Shown here: piece by piece, positions 50,804 to 59,724 of the stretch | Position numbering within the stretch: the first letter of the stretch is position 1 | How the letters are laid out: each line of letters opens with the position of its first letter | NCBI GenBank assembly: GCA_963817945.1 | Contig: CAWFQH010000001.1 | Span: 124,001-188,000, forward strand | Direction: 5' to 3' | DNA from: VRUE01 sp963817945 | GTDB taxonomy: Bacteria; Actinomycetota; Thermoleophilia; Solirubrobacterales; 70-9 | DNA: 64,000 nt | The notes under the pieces: model-generated | Seen by the model: the letters and a program-made list of their open reading frames with translations, nothing else | What the model was told of the DNA's origin: nothing | Database searches by the model: none | Position numbers and translations under genes: made by a program

Positions 50804-51770
50804 ATGAGACGGGTTGTCGCGCTGCTGGCGGCCGCTCTGCCTGCTCGCCGGCGTCGGCCGGCTGCGGCGGGGACGGCGCTGAACCGGGCGCGCCGAAAGG
50901 CGCGACGCCTGGTGCTCGACTTCACCCCCAACGCCGTCCACTCCGGCATCTACGCAGCCGAGCAGCCGCGGCCTCTACGAGGACGCCGGGGTCGACCTGT
51001 CGATCCGCCAGCCGGGCGACTCGACCGACGCCCCGAAGCTGCTGGCGGCCGGTCGCACCGACTTCGCGATCCTCGACATCCACGACCTCGGCATCGCCCG
51101 CGAGCGCGGCCTCGACCTCGTCGGCGCGATGCCGATCGTGCAGCGCCCACTGGCAGCGGTGATCGCCCGCGACGGCGAGGGCCGGTGCGGCGCCCCCGCG
51201 ACCTCGAGGGCCGCAACGTCGGCGTCACCGGCCTGCCCTCCGACGAAGCGGTGGTCGACTCCGAGCTCAGCGCCGACGGCGGCGACCCGAGCCTGGCGAA
51301 GCGGGTGACGATCGGCTTCAACGCGGTCGCCTCGCTCGCCGCCGGCAAGGTCGACGCCGCGACCGGCTTCTGGAACGCCGAGGGGGTGGCGCTGCAGCGC
51401 CGCGGCGTCCCGGTGCGGATCTTCAAGGTCGACCGCTACGGCGCGCCGGCCTACCCAGAGCTGGTCCTGACCACGTCGCGCACGACGCTCGAGCAGCGAT
51501 CCCGAGCTGGCCGAGGCGGTGATCGAGGCGACGACGCGCGGCTACAGCTGGCAACGGCCGAGCCCGAAGCAAGCCCTCGACGACCTCCTCGCCGCCGTCC
51601 CCGGCCTCGACCGCGCCGAACAGGCAGCCCAGCTGCGCGCCCTCGGCGACGACCTCCGCCCGGCCCCCTTCGACGCCGCGGTCCTCCGCGACTGGGCAGC
51701 CTGGGACCTGAAGCACGGCCTACTCACGCGACCGCTGGACGTCGATAGGGCATTTCGGCTGAACCCGTAG
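50804..51770 (+). pseudogene. THI5/NMT1-like substrate-binding lipoprotein, multiply frameshifted
   Basis: Pieces of one protein appear in all three frames: 'LVLDFTPNAVHSGIYAA', 'GLYEDAGVDLSIRQPGDST', 'LLAAGRTDFAILDIHDLGIARERGLDLVG', 'EGRNVGVTGLPSDEAVVDSE', 'KVDAATGFWNAEGVALQRRG' and 'LAEAVIEATTRGYSWQRP'. These are features of the ABC substrate-binding proteins for thiamine or riboflavin precursors. At least four or five single-base insertions are needed to restore about 315 residues; several add a C or G in GC runs. A pure C12/(CT)n tract follows, so either the gene is dead or this stretch was poorly sequenced. No permease or ATPase is adjacent. Confidence 0.75.
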
Positions 51771-51787
51771 CGGGAGGGCGCCGGGTG

Positions 51788-51819
<32 letters not shown>

Positions 51820-51861
51820 GGGACGAGTCAGACCGGACGGGGCGTAGGTACGCTGCGGCTA

Positions 51862-52224
51862 GTGAGCCTGGCTGAAGACTTCCAGCAGATACTCGACTCG
51901 CTGCCGTCCGACTGGACGGATCTGGAGGTGGATCTGCGGATCGACGACGAGAGCAAGTACGTGGACACGGCGGTGACGCTGAGTCAGGTCAATGCGCAGC
52001 CATACAACGAAGCCGATTGGGACTGGCGGCTGCTGGTCGCCCACAGCTTCGGCCATGCCGCGGCGGCGGAGACCGTCGTGGGCGTGCTGCAAAAGCTCGA
52101 CAAGGACGGCGTCACCGGCGAGCTGCAGGTGCGGGAGGTGCGCGAGGGGCGCTCCGAGATCGTGCAGATGTGGGGCCGGCCGGAGAGCGTCCGCGAAGAG
52201 TTCCGCCAGCGCCGCTCGCTCTGA
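51862..52224 (+). CDS. Hypothetical protein
   Basis: 120 residues from GTG. Predicted mixed alpha/beta ('LEVDLRIDDESKYVDTAVTLSQVNAQP', 'HAAAAETVVGVLQKLDKDGVTGELQVREV') without membrane segments or cysteines. I recognise no family. It overlaps the next gene by one base (TGATG), so the two are translationally coupled and may work together. Confidence 0.6.
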   Translation: MSLAEDFQQILDSLPSDWTDLEVDLRIDDESKYVDTAVTLSQVNAQPYNEADWDWRLLVAHSFGHAAAAETVVGVLQKLDKDGVTGELQVREVREGRSEIVQMWGRPESVREEFRQRRSL

Positions 52225-52547
52225 TGGCCCGGGTCGTCGCCCTCGCGACCGACCTGCTGCTCGGCAGCAAAGTGGAGGCGACGCTGAGCGCCGCCGGCCA
52301 CGAGGTCACGCTCGCCCCTTCCTTCCAGGAGGCGCCCTGGGAAGGGGCCGACCTCCTCGTCGCCGACCTGGACAGCGAGAACCCCGAGGCCCTTGTCAGC
52401 CTCGGTATGCCCGTCCTTGGCTACTACTCGCACGTCGACGTCGAGACCCGCGCGGCGGCCGAGGCGGCCGGCGTCGATCTCGTCGTCCCGCGCTCGCGAA
52501 TGGCCCGCGAACTGCCCCAGCTCGCCGAGCGGCTGCTCAATCCGTAG
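52224..52547 (+). CDS. Small Rossmann-like protein, pseudo-receiver
   Basis: 107 residues from ATG 52224. 'ARVVALATDLLLGSKVEATLSAAGHEVTLAP', 'GADLLVADLDSENPEAL' and 'PVLGYYSHVDVETRAAAEAAGVDLVVPRSRM' follow the alternating strands of a response-regulator receiver, with an Asp at the phosphorylation position but no output domain. It may be a stand-alone signalling protein. The stop overlaps the convergent DtxR-type gene by 11 bases. Confidence 0.7.
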   Translation: MARVVALATDLLLGSKVEATLSAAGHEVTLAPSFQEAPWEGADLLVADLDSENPEALVSLGMPVLGYYSHVDVETRAAAEAAGVDLVVPRSRMARELPQLAERLLNP

Positions 52548-52980
52548 GCGGGCGTAGGTCGGGCCCGGGGATCGGCGTCCCGTGCGGGTCGTGGCTCGGC
52601 TCGCCGAGCTTGGCCGCGATCAGCAGCTCCAGGTCCTCTGAGATGTAGTGCTCGAGCACCTCGGCCTCGGCGTGGACGCGGTCGTCGGGCATCCCCAACG
52701 CCTCCGAGAGGTAGGCCTCGATCAGCCGGTGGTGGCGGATTACCTCCAATGCCACCTTCTCGCCGGCCGGGGTCAGCGTCACCCCCTTGTACGGGGTGTG
52801 CTCGACCAGGCCGATCTCGTCGAGCCGCTTCAGCATCGAGGTCGCCGTCGCTGGGGTGACGCCGAGCCGCTGCGCCACCTCGCCGTTGAGGACCGGCCCC
52901 TGGCGCTGCTGGGCGAGGGCGTAGATCGCCTTCGCGTAGTCCTCGATCGCCTCGGTATGGGGGCGGCTGCCGGCGGGCAT
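52537..52980 (-). CDS. DtxR/MntR-family metal-dependent repressor
   Basis: 147 residues. An N-terminal winged helix ('EDYAKAIYALAQQRQGPVLNGEVAQRLGVTPATATSMLKRLDEIGLVEH') precedes the dimerisation domain with metal ligands ('RHHRLIEAYLSEALGMPDDRVHAEAEVLEHYIS', the His-Glu-Glu-His set). There is no C-terminal SH3-like domain, so it is of the short MntR type. It probably uses Mn2+ or Fe2+ as co-repressor and may control the ZIP permease 26 bases upstream on the same strand and the multicopper oxidase beyond. Confidence 0.9.
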   Translation of the reverse strand: MPAGSRPHTEAIEDYAKAIYALAQQRQGPVLNGEVAQRLGVTPATATSMLKRLDEIGLVEHTPYKGVTLTPAGEKVALEVIRHHRLIEAYLSEALGMPDDRVHAEAEVLEHYISEDLELLIAAKLGEPSHDPHGTPIPGPDLRPPTD

Positions 52981-53005
52981 CAGACAGCTGACTCCAACTG
53001 AGCCC

Positions 53006-54226
53006 TCATACCGACACCAGCAGGCCGGTCAGGTAGAGGGCGACGATGCCGGCGATCAGACCGGCGACGGAGACGGGGTGCAGCATGCGCCCGTCGCCGT
53101 CGCGCATCGCCGGCGCCAGCTGCACGATCACCTGAGCGATGGCGCCGACGCCGACGCCGAAGAGCAGCGCCGCGAGGCTGGGATCGAAGGCGGCGGCGCC
53201 GATCCAGGCGCCGAGAATCGCGGGCGCGCCGGCGATCAGGCCGAGTCCGGCGAGGCGCCCAAGGCTGGGAGCGAAGGCGGTGCCGCCCTCGCGCAGGGGC
53301 GCAACGATCGCCAGCCCCTCGGTCGTGTTGTGGATGGCGAAGCCGACGACGAGAAAGGCGCCGAGGGCGAGCGCCCCGGCCGCATAGGCGGAGCCGATTG
53401 CCAGTCCCTCGCCGAGGTTGTGGAGACCGATCCCGATCGCCACCAGAAGGCCCATGTAGAGGCCGCCGCGCGCCGCGGCGCCCTGCCCCGCTTCGCTGCG
53501 ACGGCTCAGATGCGCATCGACCGCGGCCAGCACCAGGTAGGCAATCAGCGCCCCGCCGAAGACGAGGGCGGTGCCGCCGAAGGCGGCGGGCGCCTCGCCG
53601 GCGATCTCCAGCCCCTCGAGCCCAGCGTCGATGGCAAGAAAGGCGAGCAGGCCGACCGTGAAGGCGATCAGGGCCGCGATCCAGCGCTCGCCGACCCGGC
53701 GCACGAAGGGCAGCCAGAGCATCCCGAGGCTGACCGGGATGACGCCGACGTAGATCCCGAGCAGGGCCATCAGCCCGTAGAAGCCGAGGTCCGCGTCCGG
53801 GGTCTCCGAGGCAACCGGGATCGTCGCGTCGATCGTCCCGCCCGAGGAGGTGAGGGCGAAGATCTCGTACGCCTCGCCCTCGATCCAGGGGTACTGGATC
53901 CGAAGCGTGGTCGAGCCCAGCCGCCCTATCTCGCGTCCCTCGCTGGCAACAAAAGGCGCGTAAGCGTCGTTGATCGCGACCTGGGCGACTTCGACCGGGT
54001 CGGGCCCGTCGTTGCGCAGGGTCAGCTCGATCTCACCCGGGCGCAGCACGGTGCGCTCGACCGCGACCTCCTCGACCGGCGGCCCCGTCCGCTCGCCCAG
54101 CCCGGGCCCGCCGAGCAGCGCGAAGGCGCCGATCGCGGCCGCGATCAGGGCCAGTGGGACCAGCCCCAGCGCCCAGGCCGGCCAGCGATCGCTCGCCGGC
54201 CGCTCGGCGCGTGCCGTCGCCTCCAT
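53006..54226 (-). CDS. ZIP-family metal permease with an extracytoplasmic N-domain
   Basis: 406 residues. After one N-terminal membrane helix comes a soluble Ig-like region of about 100 residues ('EVAVERTVLRPGEIELTLRNDGPDPVEVAQVAI'), then eight helices with the ZIP metal motifs 'GIGLHNLGEGLAIG' and 'GFAIHNTTEGLAI'. It imports divalent metals such as Zn2+, Fe2+ or Mn2+. The beta-rich extension resembles cupredoxin-like or invasin-like domains and could bind metal before import. It is followed by the DtxR-type gene. Confidence 0.88.
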   Translation of the reverse strand: MEATARAERPASDRWPAWALGLVPLALIAAAIGAFALLGGPGLGERTGPPVEEVAVERTVLRPGEIELTLRNDGPDPVEVAQVAINDAYAPFVASEGREIGRLGSTTLRIQYPWIEGEAYEIFALTSSGGTIDATIPVASETPDADLGFYGLMALLGIYVGVIPVSLGMLWLPFVRRVGERWIAALIAFTVGLLAFLAIDAGLEGLEIAGEAPAAFGGTALVFGGALIAYLVLAAVDAHLSRRSEAGQGAAARGGLYMGLLVAIGIGLHNLGEGLAIGSAYAAGALALGAFLVVGFAIHNTTEGLAIVAPLREGGTAFAPSLGRLAGLGLIAGAPAILGAWIGAAAFDPSLAALLFGVGVGAIAQVIVQLAPAMRDGDGRMLHPVSVAGLIAGIVALYLTGLLVSV

Positions 54227-54257
54227 CAGTGTCCCGCCTCATGACGTTGACCAGGAA

Positions 54258-54360
54258 ATGACGAGATCCAGGCGTCGCCAGACAAGGACGCAGGGAGCCC
54301 GAATAGCAGCGCTATTCGGGTGACCGAGGACGCAGTATGGCGACGATCTGGGGCCGTCAT
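54258..54360. repeat. Structured repeat element, copy B
   Basis: Outer arms pair ATGACG with CGTCAT and CGTCGCCA (54273-54280) with TGGCGACG (54338-54345). Internal blocks CAAGGACGCAGGGAG (54283-54297) and TGACCGAGGACGCAG (54321-54335) match copies A and C. The apical hairpin is CCCGAATAGC/GCTATTCGGG (54298-54320). It lies between the multicopper oxidase stop and the ZIP start. Confidence 0.78.
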
Positions 54361-54392
54361 TTGCGGTCTGACGTCGTGAGGCGGGACACGCA

Positions 54393-55541
54393 TCAGAGCC
54401 GCCCCCCGTTGCCACCCCAGGGCAGCTTGCAGTAGGCGGCCGCGGCGGCGGCCGGCGTCATCGCGGAGGGGTCGCCGACGCGGAAGAAGCCGGTCCAGCC
54501 CAACTCAGCAAACTCGCTGACGTGGGCGTGGAACATGTAGTCGCCGTCGAAGGGGAACTTCAGCTCGAGGATCCCGCGCTGGCCCTGGCCCTGGGTCACC
54601 GTGTCGGTCAGCTCGGTCGGCTCCAGCGAGGTTCCGGTCGGGTAGTGCTGGAAGAAGTTGGCATGGACGTGGAAAGAGTTGATCGGATCGAACTCGAGCA
54701 CGTTGACCAGGTAGATCCGGACCAGCTCGTCGCGCCGCACCGTGATCGGCTCGTTGACGTAGTGGAAGCCGACCGTGTTGACCGCGTAGATCTCGTTGGA
54801 GAGGTCGAAGTTGGTGTCGAAGCCGTTCATCACCATCACCATCTCGTCGGCTTCCGGGCGGCCCTTCTTGGGATCGATCACGAAGGCGCCGTAAAGGCCG
54901 CGCGAGATGTGCGAGGCGAGCGGAGCGACGTGGCAGTGGTAGAGGTGGAGCCCAAACGGCTCGGCCTCGAATTCGTAGGTGAAGGCTTCGCCAGGGTCGA
55001 TCTGGCCGGCGCCCAGGCGGTCACCGATCCCCGGAACGCCGTCCATCAGGGCCGGGTGGATGCCGTGGAAGTGCATCGTGTGCGGGTGTTCGGAGCCGTT
55101 GACGAAGCGGATGCGCAGCCGCTCGCCCTCGCGGGCACGCAGGGTCGGCCCCGGAACACGGCCGTTGTAGGTCCAGGCTTCGTACCTGACCCCGGGTGCG
55201 ACTTCGATCTCCTTGTCGTGGGCGACGATCTCCCACTCGCGTACAACGCGGCCGCTGGCCAGCCGGCGCGTCTTGCCGTAGTCGAAGTCGCGCAGCAGCT
55301 CGGTCGGGTCGAAGCCGTTGCGGCGATGGTTGACGCTGCGGCCGGGGGCGAAGGTCGCGTGGGCGAACGCCTCGTGACCGGCGTGGCCGCCGTTCGCGGA
55401 GGCCACGTTTGAGGCGGGCTCCGCTCGAGCGGAGCCACCCCCCAGGCCCCCGCCGCCGACCAGAGTGTGCAGCCCGGCGGCGGCCGGAACCGTGGCGGCG
55501 GCGCCGAGGAGCTTGCGTCGGCTGAGACGACGGTCGCTCAT
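54393..55541 (-). CDS. Two-domain multicopper oxidase (NIR/ferroxidase-like), Tat-exported
   Basis: 382 residues. A Tat signal 'SRRKLLGAAATVPAAAGLHTL' opens the protein. Copper ligands are in 'HPHTMHFHGIHPALM', 'GLHLYHCHVAPLASH', 'INSFHVHANFFQHYPTG' and 'DYMFHAHVSEFAELGWTGFF'. The two cupredoxin domains resemble nitrite reductase-type and small laccase-like oxidases. With a ZIP permease and DtxR-type regulator on the same strand, oxidation of Fe2+ or Mn2+ outside the cell is a likely role. The promoter region holds phased direct repeats (55581-55614). Confidence 0.88.
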   Translation of the reverse strand: MSDRRLSRRKLLGAAATVPAAAGLHTLVGGGGLGGGSARAEPASNVASANGGHAGHEAFAHATFAPGRSVNHRRNGFDPTELLRDFDYGKTRRLASGRVVREWEIVAHDKEIEVAPGVRYEAWTYNGRVPGPTLRAREGERLRIRFVNGSEHPHTMHFHGIHPALMDGVPGIGDRLGAGQIDPGEAFTYEFEAEPFGLHLYHCHVAPLASHISRGLYGAFVIDPKKGRPEADEMVMVMNGFDTNFDLSNEIYAVNTVGFHYVNEPITVRRDELVRIYLVNVLEFDPINSFHVHANFFQHYPTGTSLEPTELTDTVTQGQGQRGILELKFPFDGDYMFHAHVSEFAELGWTGFFRVGDPSAMTPAAAAAAYCKLPWGGNGGRL

Positions 55542-55580
55542 CGCTGGGTCGATCCGATCGAAGTCACGCGGTGGGATTTT

Positions 55581-55614
55581 GACACATCTAAAAGCGGATT
55601 TCGATGCATCTAAA
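55581..55614. promoter_or_regulatory. Two phased direct repeats in the divergent oxidase/ygfZ promoter region
   Basis: GACACATCTAAA (55581-55592) and GATGCATCTAAA (55603-55614) match at 10 of 12 positions with a 22-base period, about two helical turns. TTGACA (55579-55584) overlaps the first copy. The spacer is AT-rich against a GC-rich background. A likely binding site for the DtxR-type or another regulator. Confidence 0.5.
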
Positions 55615-55650
55615 TTCGGGCGCCGCATCGTCCTTCCTAGAATCGGAGGC

Positions 55651-56631
55651 GTGACCGAGGCAACCACGATCGAGCTTGACGCCCAGTACCGCCTGTTACG
55701 CGAAGACTGCGGGCTGCTCGACCGCTCGGCGCGGGGCAAGCTGCTGATCCGCGGCGCGGAGGCGGCCGAGTACCTGCAAGGCCAGCTGACCAACGACGTC
55801 GAGGGCCTCGCCCCCGGCGAAGGCTGTTACGCGGCTCTGCTGGACCGCAAGGGCCACATGCAGGCCGACATGCGGGTGCTGCGACTGGCGGCCGACGAGA
55901 TCTGGATCGACACCGAGGTCGAGGCGCTCGCCGCAGCCCGGCGCCACCTCGAGACCTACAAGATCGGGCGCGAGGTCGAAATCACTGACCTAACGGCCGA
56001 GCGGGCGATCCTCTCGCTGATCGGTCCCCGCAGTACGACTGTCGCGGACACCGCGACGCTGCCCAAGCACGGCACCCGCGAGGTTCGGATCGACGGAGTC
56101 GACTGCGTCGCCGTCGGCACCGCCGTTGGCCTTGACCTGATCGCCGCGACTCCGGGCTCGCAGTCCGGCGACCCCGCCGGTGAGGCGTCGCGACTGCGCG
56201 AAGCGCTGATCGCGGCCGGTGCGGTCGAGGTCAGCGTAGAGGCGGCGGAGATCCTGCGGGTGGAGGCAGGAGTCCCACGCTTCGGTGCTGAGATGGGCAG
56301 CGAGACGATGCCAGTCGAGGCGGGCATCGTCGAGACGGCCGTCGACTTCACCAAGGGCTGCTACATCGGCCAGGAGCCCGTCGCCCGCCTGCACTACAAG
56401 GGACGCCCGAACAGGCATCTGCGGGGACTTGAGCTGAGCGCGCCGGTCGAGGCAGGAGCGCTGCTGAGGCTGGGCGAGAAGGACGTGGGCCGAGTCGGCA
56501 GCGCCTGCGTCTCCCCCGTTCATGGCCCGATCGCCCTGGCGATCGTCCGCCGCGAGGCCGAGCCCGGCGCCGAGCTGGACGTAGGTGAAGATGGCGTTAC
56601 GGCGCGGGTCATCGACCTGCCGTTCGGCTAG
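55651..56631 (+). CDS. ygfZ: YgfZ-type folate-binding protein
   Basis: 326 residues from GTG behind AATCGGAGG. The start 'QYRLLREDCGLLDRSARGKLLIRGAEAAEYLQGQLTND' and the signature 'KGCYIGQEPVARLHYKG' (KGCxxGQE) identify YgfZ rather than the glycine-cleavage T protein. YgfZ helps iron-sulfur cluster enzymes, such as MiaB, using tetrahydrofolate. Divergent from the multicopper oxidase; the shared promoter region suggests metal-linked control. Confidence 0.92.
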   Translation: MTEATTIELDAQYRLLREDCGLLDRSARGKLLIRGAEAAEYLQGQLTNDVEGLAPGEGCYAALLDRKGHMQADMRVLRLAADEIWIDTEVEALAAARRHLETYKIGREVEITDLTAERAILSLIGPRSTTVADTATLPKHGTREVRIDGVDCVAVGTAVGLDLIAATPGSQSGDPAGEASRLREALIAAGAVEVSVEAAEILRVEAGVPRFGAEMGSETMPVEAGIVETAVDFTKGCYIGQEPVARLHYKGRPNRHLRGLELSAPVEAGALLRLGEKDVGRVGSACVSPVHGPIALAIVRREAEPGAELDVGEDGVTARVIDLPFG

Positions 56632-56643
56632 ATTCCGCCCACG

Positions 56644-57141
56644 ATGGGTCGTCGGAGAGGCAGAGGGGCTTTTGCCTGCGCCTTCGGAGCGCTGAGCGCG
56701 GCGGCCCTGCTTGCGGGCGGCTGCGGGGCCGAAGAGCACGTCAACGAGCCGCGGCCGCAACCCTCGACCCGGGTCAGCGTCACCGTCGCCGAGGACGAGG
56801 TGAGGGTCCAGCCGGGGCGGATCGCGGTCGGCGAGGAACGCTCGCAACAGATCCCCCAGAACGTCGACGCCGAACAGCCCCGGATCCGCAGCAACGCCCC
56901 GCTCGAGGTCGTTCTCGTCGCCGCCAACCTGACCGACGTCGACTCCCGCCTCGAGCTCCGCGGTGTCGGCGCCAACCGCACCTCGAAGCCGCTGGTTGCC
57001 AACGGCGCGGTCACCCTGCAGGCGCAGCTGCCGACTGGGACCTACTCGGTCCAAGCCGCCGACATCCCCGGTGCCAAACCGGCCCGCCTCGTAGTCGGCC
57101 CGTACCGGACCTCCTCCAAGAACGATTTGCTTCTTCCCTGA
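56644..57141 (+). CDS. Small secreted lipoprotein, unknown
   Basis: 165 residues. The signal ends in the lipobox 'LLAGGCGAEE'. The mature part is beta-rich ('RVSVTVAEDEVRVQPGRIAVG', 'VTLQAQLPTGTYSVQAADI'), like a cupredoxin or Ig-type fold without copper ligands. I recognise no family. It starts 12 bases after ygfZ and is probably co-transcribed with it. Confidence 0.7.
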   Translation: MGRRRGRGAFACAFGALSAAALLAGGCGAEEHVNEPRPQPSTRVSVTVAEDEVRVQPGRIAVGEERSQQIPQNVDAEQPRIRSNAPLEVVLVAANLTDVDSRLELRGVGANRTSKPLVANGAVTLQAQLPTGTYSVQAADIPGAKPARLVVGPYRTSSKNDLLLP

Positions 57142-57216
57142 GCGGACCCGGACAGCCCGCATCCTGGGCACTTCCACTAGCGGGGTGGCGTCTGAGCGGC
57201 CCGTCAACATCGCCGC

Positions 57217-58386
57217 GTGACCATCGTCCTCGCCATCGCCGTAGTCGTCCTCGCCGCGGGGCTCGTCTACGCACTCCTCACCCAGTCGCAGCCGGAGCCT
57301 GTCGAGCAGCCAGACCTCGGGCCGGCGATCCAGGAGGCGACCTCGAAGGCGGTCGCCGACCTGCAGCGGATGAACGAGGAGTCGCGCAAGGTCGACGCCA
57401 AGACCGCGGAAGCGGCGTTGCAGCGGCGCGAGGCCGAGATCAAGGCCCTGGCCGAACGGATCGCGAAGGGGCAGGAGAAGATCGAGCAGGAAGTCCGCAA
57501 ACGCGGCGAAACGGACCTGCAGACCCGGGCTCTGATCGAGCAGGTAGGGCAGACGGTCGGCAACCTGAACGCCGAGACCGCGGGCCTCAAGAAGGCCCTG
57601 CGCCAGCCGCAGACCCGCGGCCAGTGGGGCGAGCTGCAGCTGCGCCGCTGCATCGAGGTCGCCGGCATGACCGAGCACGTCGACTTCGAGCTGCAGGAGA
57701 CGCTGCAGACCGAAGACGGCCGGCTCCGCCCCGACGCCCGCTTCCTGCTGCCGGAGGGCCGCAGCTTCGTCGCCGACTCCAAGGTGCCGCTTGACGCGTT
57801 CCTCGACGCGCAGGAGGCGGAGATCGAAGCCGACCGGCTGGTGCAGCTGGAGCGCCACGCCCGCCAGGCGCGGGAGCACGTCCGCAGCCTCAGCTCCAAG
57901 GCCTACCAGGCCCAGTTCGCGGCCGGCGAGATGCCCGACCTGGTGATCTGCTTCATCCCCAACGAGCCGGCGCTGCACGCCGCATTCGCCGCCGACCCGA
58001 CCCTCTTCGACTACGCCCTGGAGCGCAACGTACTCGTCGTCGGCCCCACCTCACTCGTCGGCCTACTGCGGACGATGGAGCTGGGCTGGCGCCAGGAGCG
58101 GATGGTCGCCGAGGCGGCGGCGATCGCCGAGGCGGCCACCACGCTGCACTCCCGCTTCGCCAAGTTCATCAAGGACTTCGATACCGCCGGCAGCCGGCTG
58201 GAGTCCGCAACCAAGGCCTACAACTCCGCCGTCGCCTCGATGGAGAGCAGGCTGCTGCCGCAGCTGCGCAAGGTCGAGGCGCTCGGCATCGCGCCGGGCA
58301 AGGAGATCGAAGTGCCCGAGCCGGTCGAGATCACCGTGCGGGCGATCGCGGCACCGGAGCTGAGCGAGACCTCGGACGTCGCCTGA
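57217..58386 (+). CDS. rmuC: RmuC-family protein
   Basis: 389 residues from GTG. One N-terminal membrane helix, a long coiled coil (about 30-125), then the RmuC nuclease-like domain: 'TRGQWGELQLRRCIEVAGM', 'RFLLPEGRSFVADSKVPLDAFLDA' and 'FIPNEPALHAAFAADPTLFDYALERNVLVVGPTSLVGLLRTM'. RmuC limits inversions and recombination at short repeats in E. coli. The tail is short and acidic. Confidence 0.92.
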   Translation: MTIVLAIAVVVLAAGLVYALLTQSQPEPVEQPDLGPAIQEATSKAVADLQRMNEESRKVDAKTAEAALQRREAEIKALAERIAKGQEKIEQEVRKRGETDLQTRALIEQVGQTVGNLNAETAGLKKALRQPQTRGQWGELQLRRCIEVAGMTEHVDFELQETLQTEDGRLRPDARFLLPEGRSFVADSKVPLDAFLDAQEAEIEADRLVQLERHARQAREHVRSLSSKAYQAQFAAGEMPDLVICFIPNEPALHAAFAADPTLFDYALERNVLVVGPTSLVGLLRTMELGWRQERMVAEAAAIAEAATTLHSRFAKFIKDFDTAGSRLESATKAYNSAVASMESRLLPQLRKVEALGIAPGKEIEVPEPVEITVRAIAAPELSETSDVA

Positions 58387-58459
58387 GCGCGACTGCGAGG
58401 CCGTCCGCGTCTCATCTAGGATTGCCGCCCGCCCGTAAAACGACCCCGCGGAGGACCCC

Positions 58460-59722
58460 TTGGCCGTAGACACCAGCGCAGTCGCGAAGCTTGATGTGGA
58501 GCCCGGCACGCTGCCGGAGACGATGGCGGCCTGGGTGATCCGCCAGGAGCGCGAGGGGGAACCAACCGACGCCTTCCAGCTGGAGCAGATCGAGGTGCCG
58601 GAGCCCGGTGCCTTCGAGGTGGTCGTGCGGGTGATGGCCGCCGGCGTCAACTTCAACAATGTCTGGGCGGCGCTCGGCAAGCCGGTTTCGGTCTTCGGCT
58701 ACGGCGACCACCCCGAGTACGGCCACCACATCGGCGGCTCCGACGCCTCGGGCATTGTCTGGAAGGTCGGTGAGGGCGTCACCCGCTGGCAGCCCGGCGA
58801 CGAGGTCGTCATCCACTGCAACCAGGCCTCCTACGAGGACGTCGAGGTGCACGGGCTCGATCCGCTGGCGGCGCCGAGCCAGAGGATTTGGGGCTACGAG
58901 ACGACCTGGGGCTCTTTCGCCCAGTTCACCAAGGTCCAGGCGCAGCAGCTGCTCCCCCGCCCGCAGAACCTCTCCTGGGTCGACTCCTCCGCCTACGGCC
59001 TCACCTATTTCACCGCCTACCGGATGCTGATCGACCAGTGCAAGCTGCAGCCCGGCCACAACGTCCTGATCTGGGGCGCGGCGGGCGGCCTCGGCGTCTT
59101 CGCCGTGCAGCTCTGCAAAGCGGCCGGCGCCAACGCCGTCGGCGTCGTCTCCTCCGACGAGAAGGGGGAGCTGGTCAAGCAGCTCGGCGCGGTCGACTAC
59201 ATCAACCGCAACGAGTTCGGCGAGATGATGCGAACTGAGGAGAACCTCGCCGACAAGGCCGCCGATAAGGAGCGCTTCAAGGCCTCGCGGGGCTTTGCCA
59301 AGCGGGTCAAGGAGATCCTCGGCGACGCCCCCGACATCGTCTTCGAGCACGTCGGCCGCGCCACCTTCCCGACTTCGGTCTTCGTCGTCAAGCCCTTCGG
59401 CAAAGTCGTCATCTGCGGTGCGACTTCGGGGTTCCAGCTCGACTTCGACGTCCGCTACCTGTGGATGCGCCAGAAGCAGATCATCGGCTCGCACTTCGCC
59501 AACGCCTATGAGTGCATGCGCGCCAACCAGCTGATGGCCGAGGGCAAGGTGCGGCCAGTGCTGTGGAAGACGATGGGCTTCGAGGGAGTCCCCGACGCCC
59601 ACCAGCTGCTGCACGAGAACAAGCACCTCGGCAAGATCTCGATCCTGGTCGGGGCCGAGTCCGAGGACGAGGGCCGCAACGTCGACGGACCCGGCGCTAT
59701 CCGGGCCGAGGTGGGGGCGTAG
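58460..59722 (+). CDS. ccr: Crotonyl-CoA carboxylase/reductase
   Basis: 420 residues from TTG behind GCGGAGGAC. 'VMAAGVNFNNVWAALGKPVSVFGYGDHPEYGHHIGGSDASGIVW', split over the catalytic groove, 'SAYGLTYFTAYRMLIDQCKLQPGHNVLIWGAAGGLGVFAVQLC' (NADPH site) and 'DIVFEHVGRATFPTSVFVVKPFGKVVICGATSG' are Ccr signatures. It reductively carboxylates crotonyl-CoA to ethylmalonyl-CoA, the key step of the ethylmalonyl-CoA pathway and a source of extender units. It precedes a small protein gene by two bases. Confidence 0.93.
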   Translation: MAVDTSAVAKLDVEPGTLPETMAAWVIRQEREGEPTDAFQLEQIEVPEPGAFEVVVRVMAAGVNFNNVWAALGKPVSVFGYGDHPEYGHHIGGSDASGIVWKVGEGVTRWQPGDEVVIHCNQASYEDVEVHGLDPLAAPSQRIWGYETTWGSFAQFTKVQAQQLLPRPQNLSWVDSSAYGLTYFTAYRMLIDQCKLQPGHNVLIWGAAGGLGVFAVQLCKAAGANAVGVVSSDEKGELVKQLGAVDYINRNEFGEMMRTEENLADKAADKERFKASRGFAKRVKEILGDAPDIVFEHVGRATFPTSVFVVKPFGKVVICGATSGFQLDFDVRYLWMRQKQIIGSHFANAYECMRANQLMAEGKVRPVLWKTMGFEGVPDAHQLLHENKHLGKISILVGAESEDEGRNVDGPGAIRAEVGA

Positions 59723-59724
59723 AG

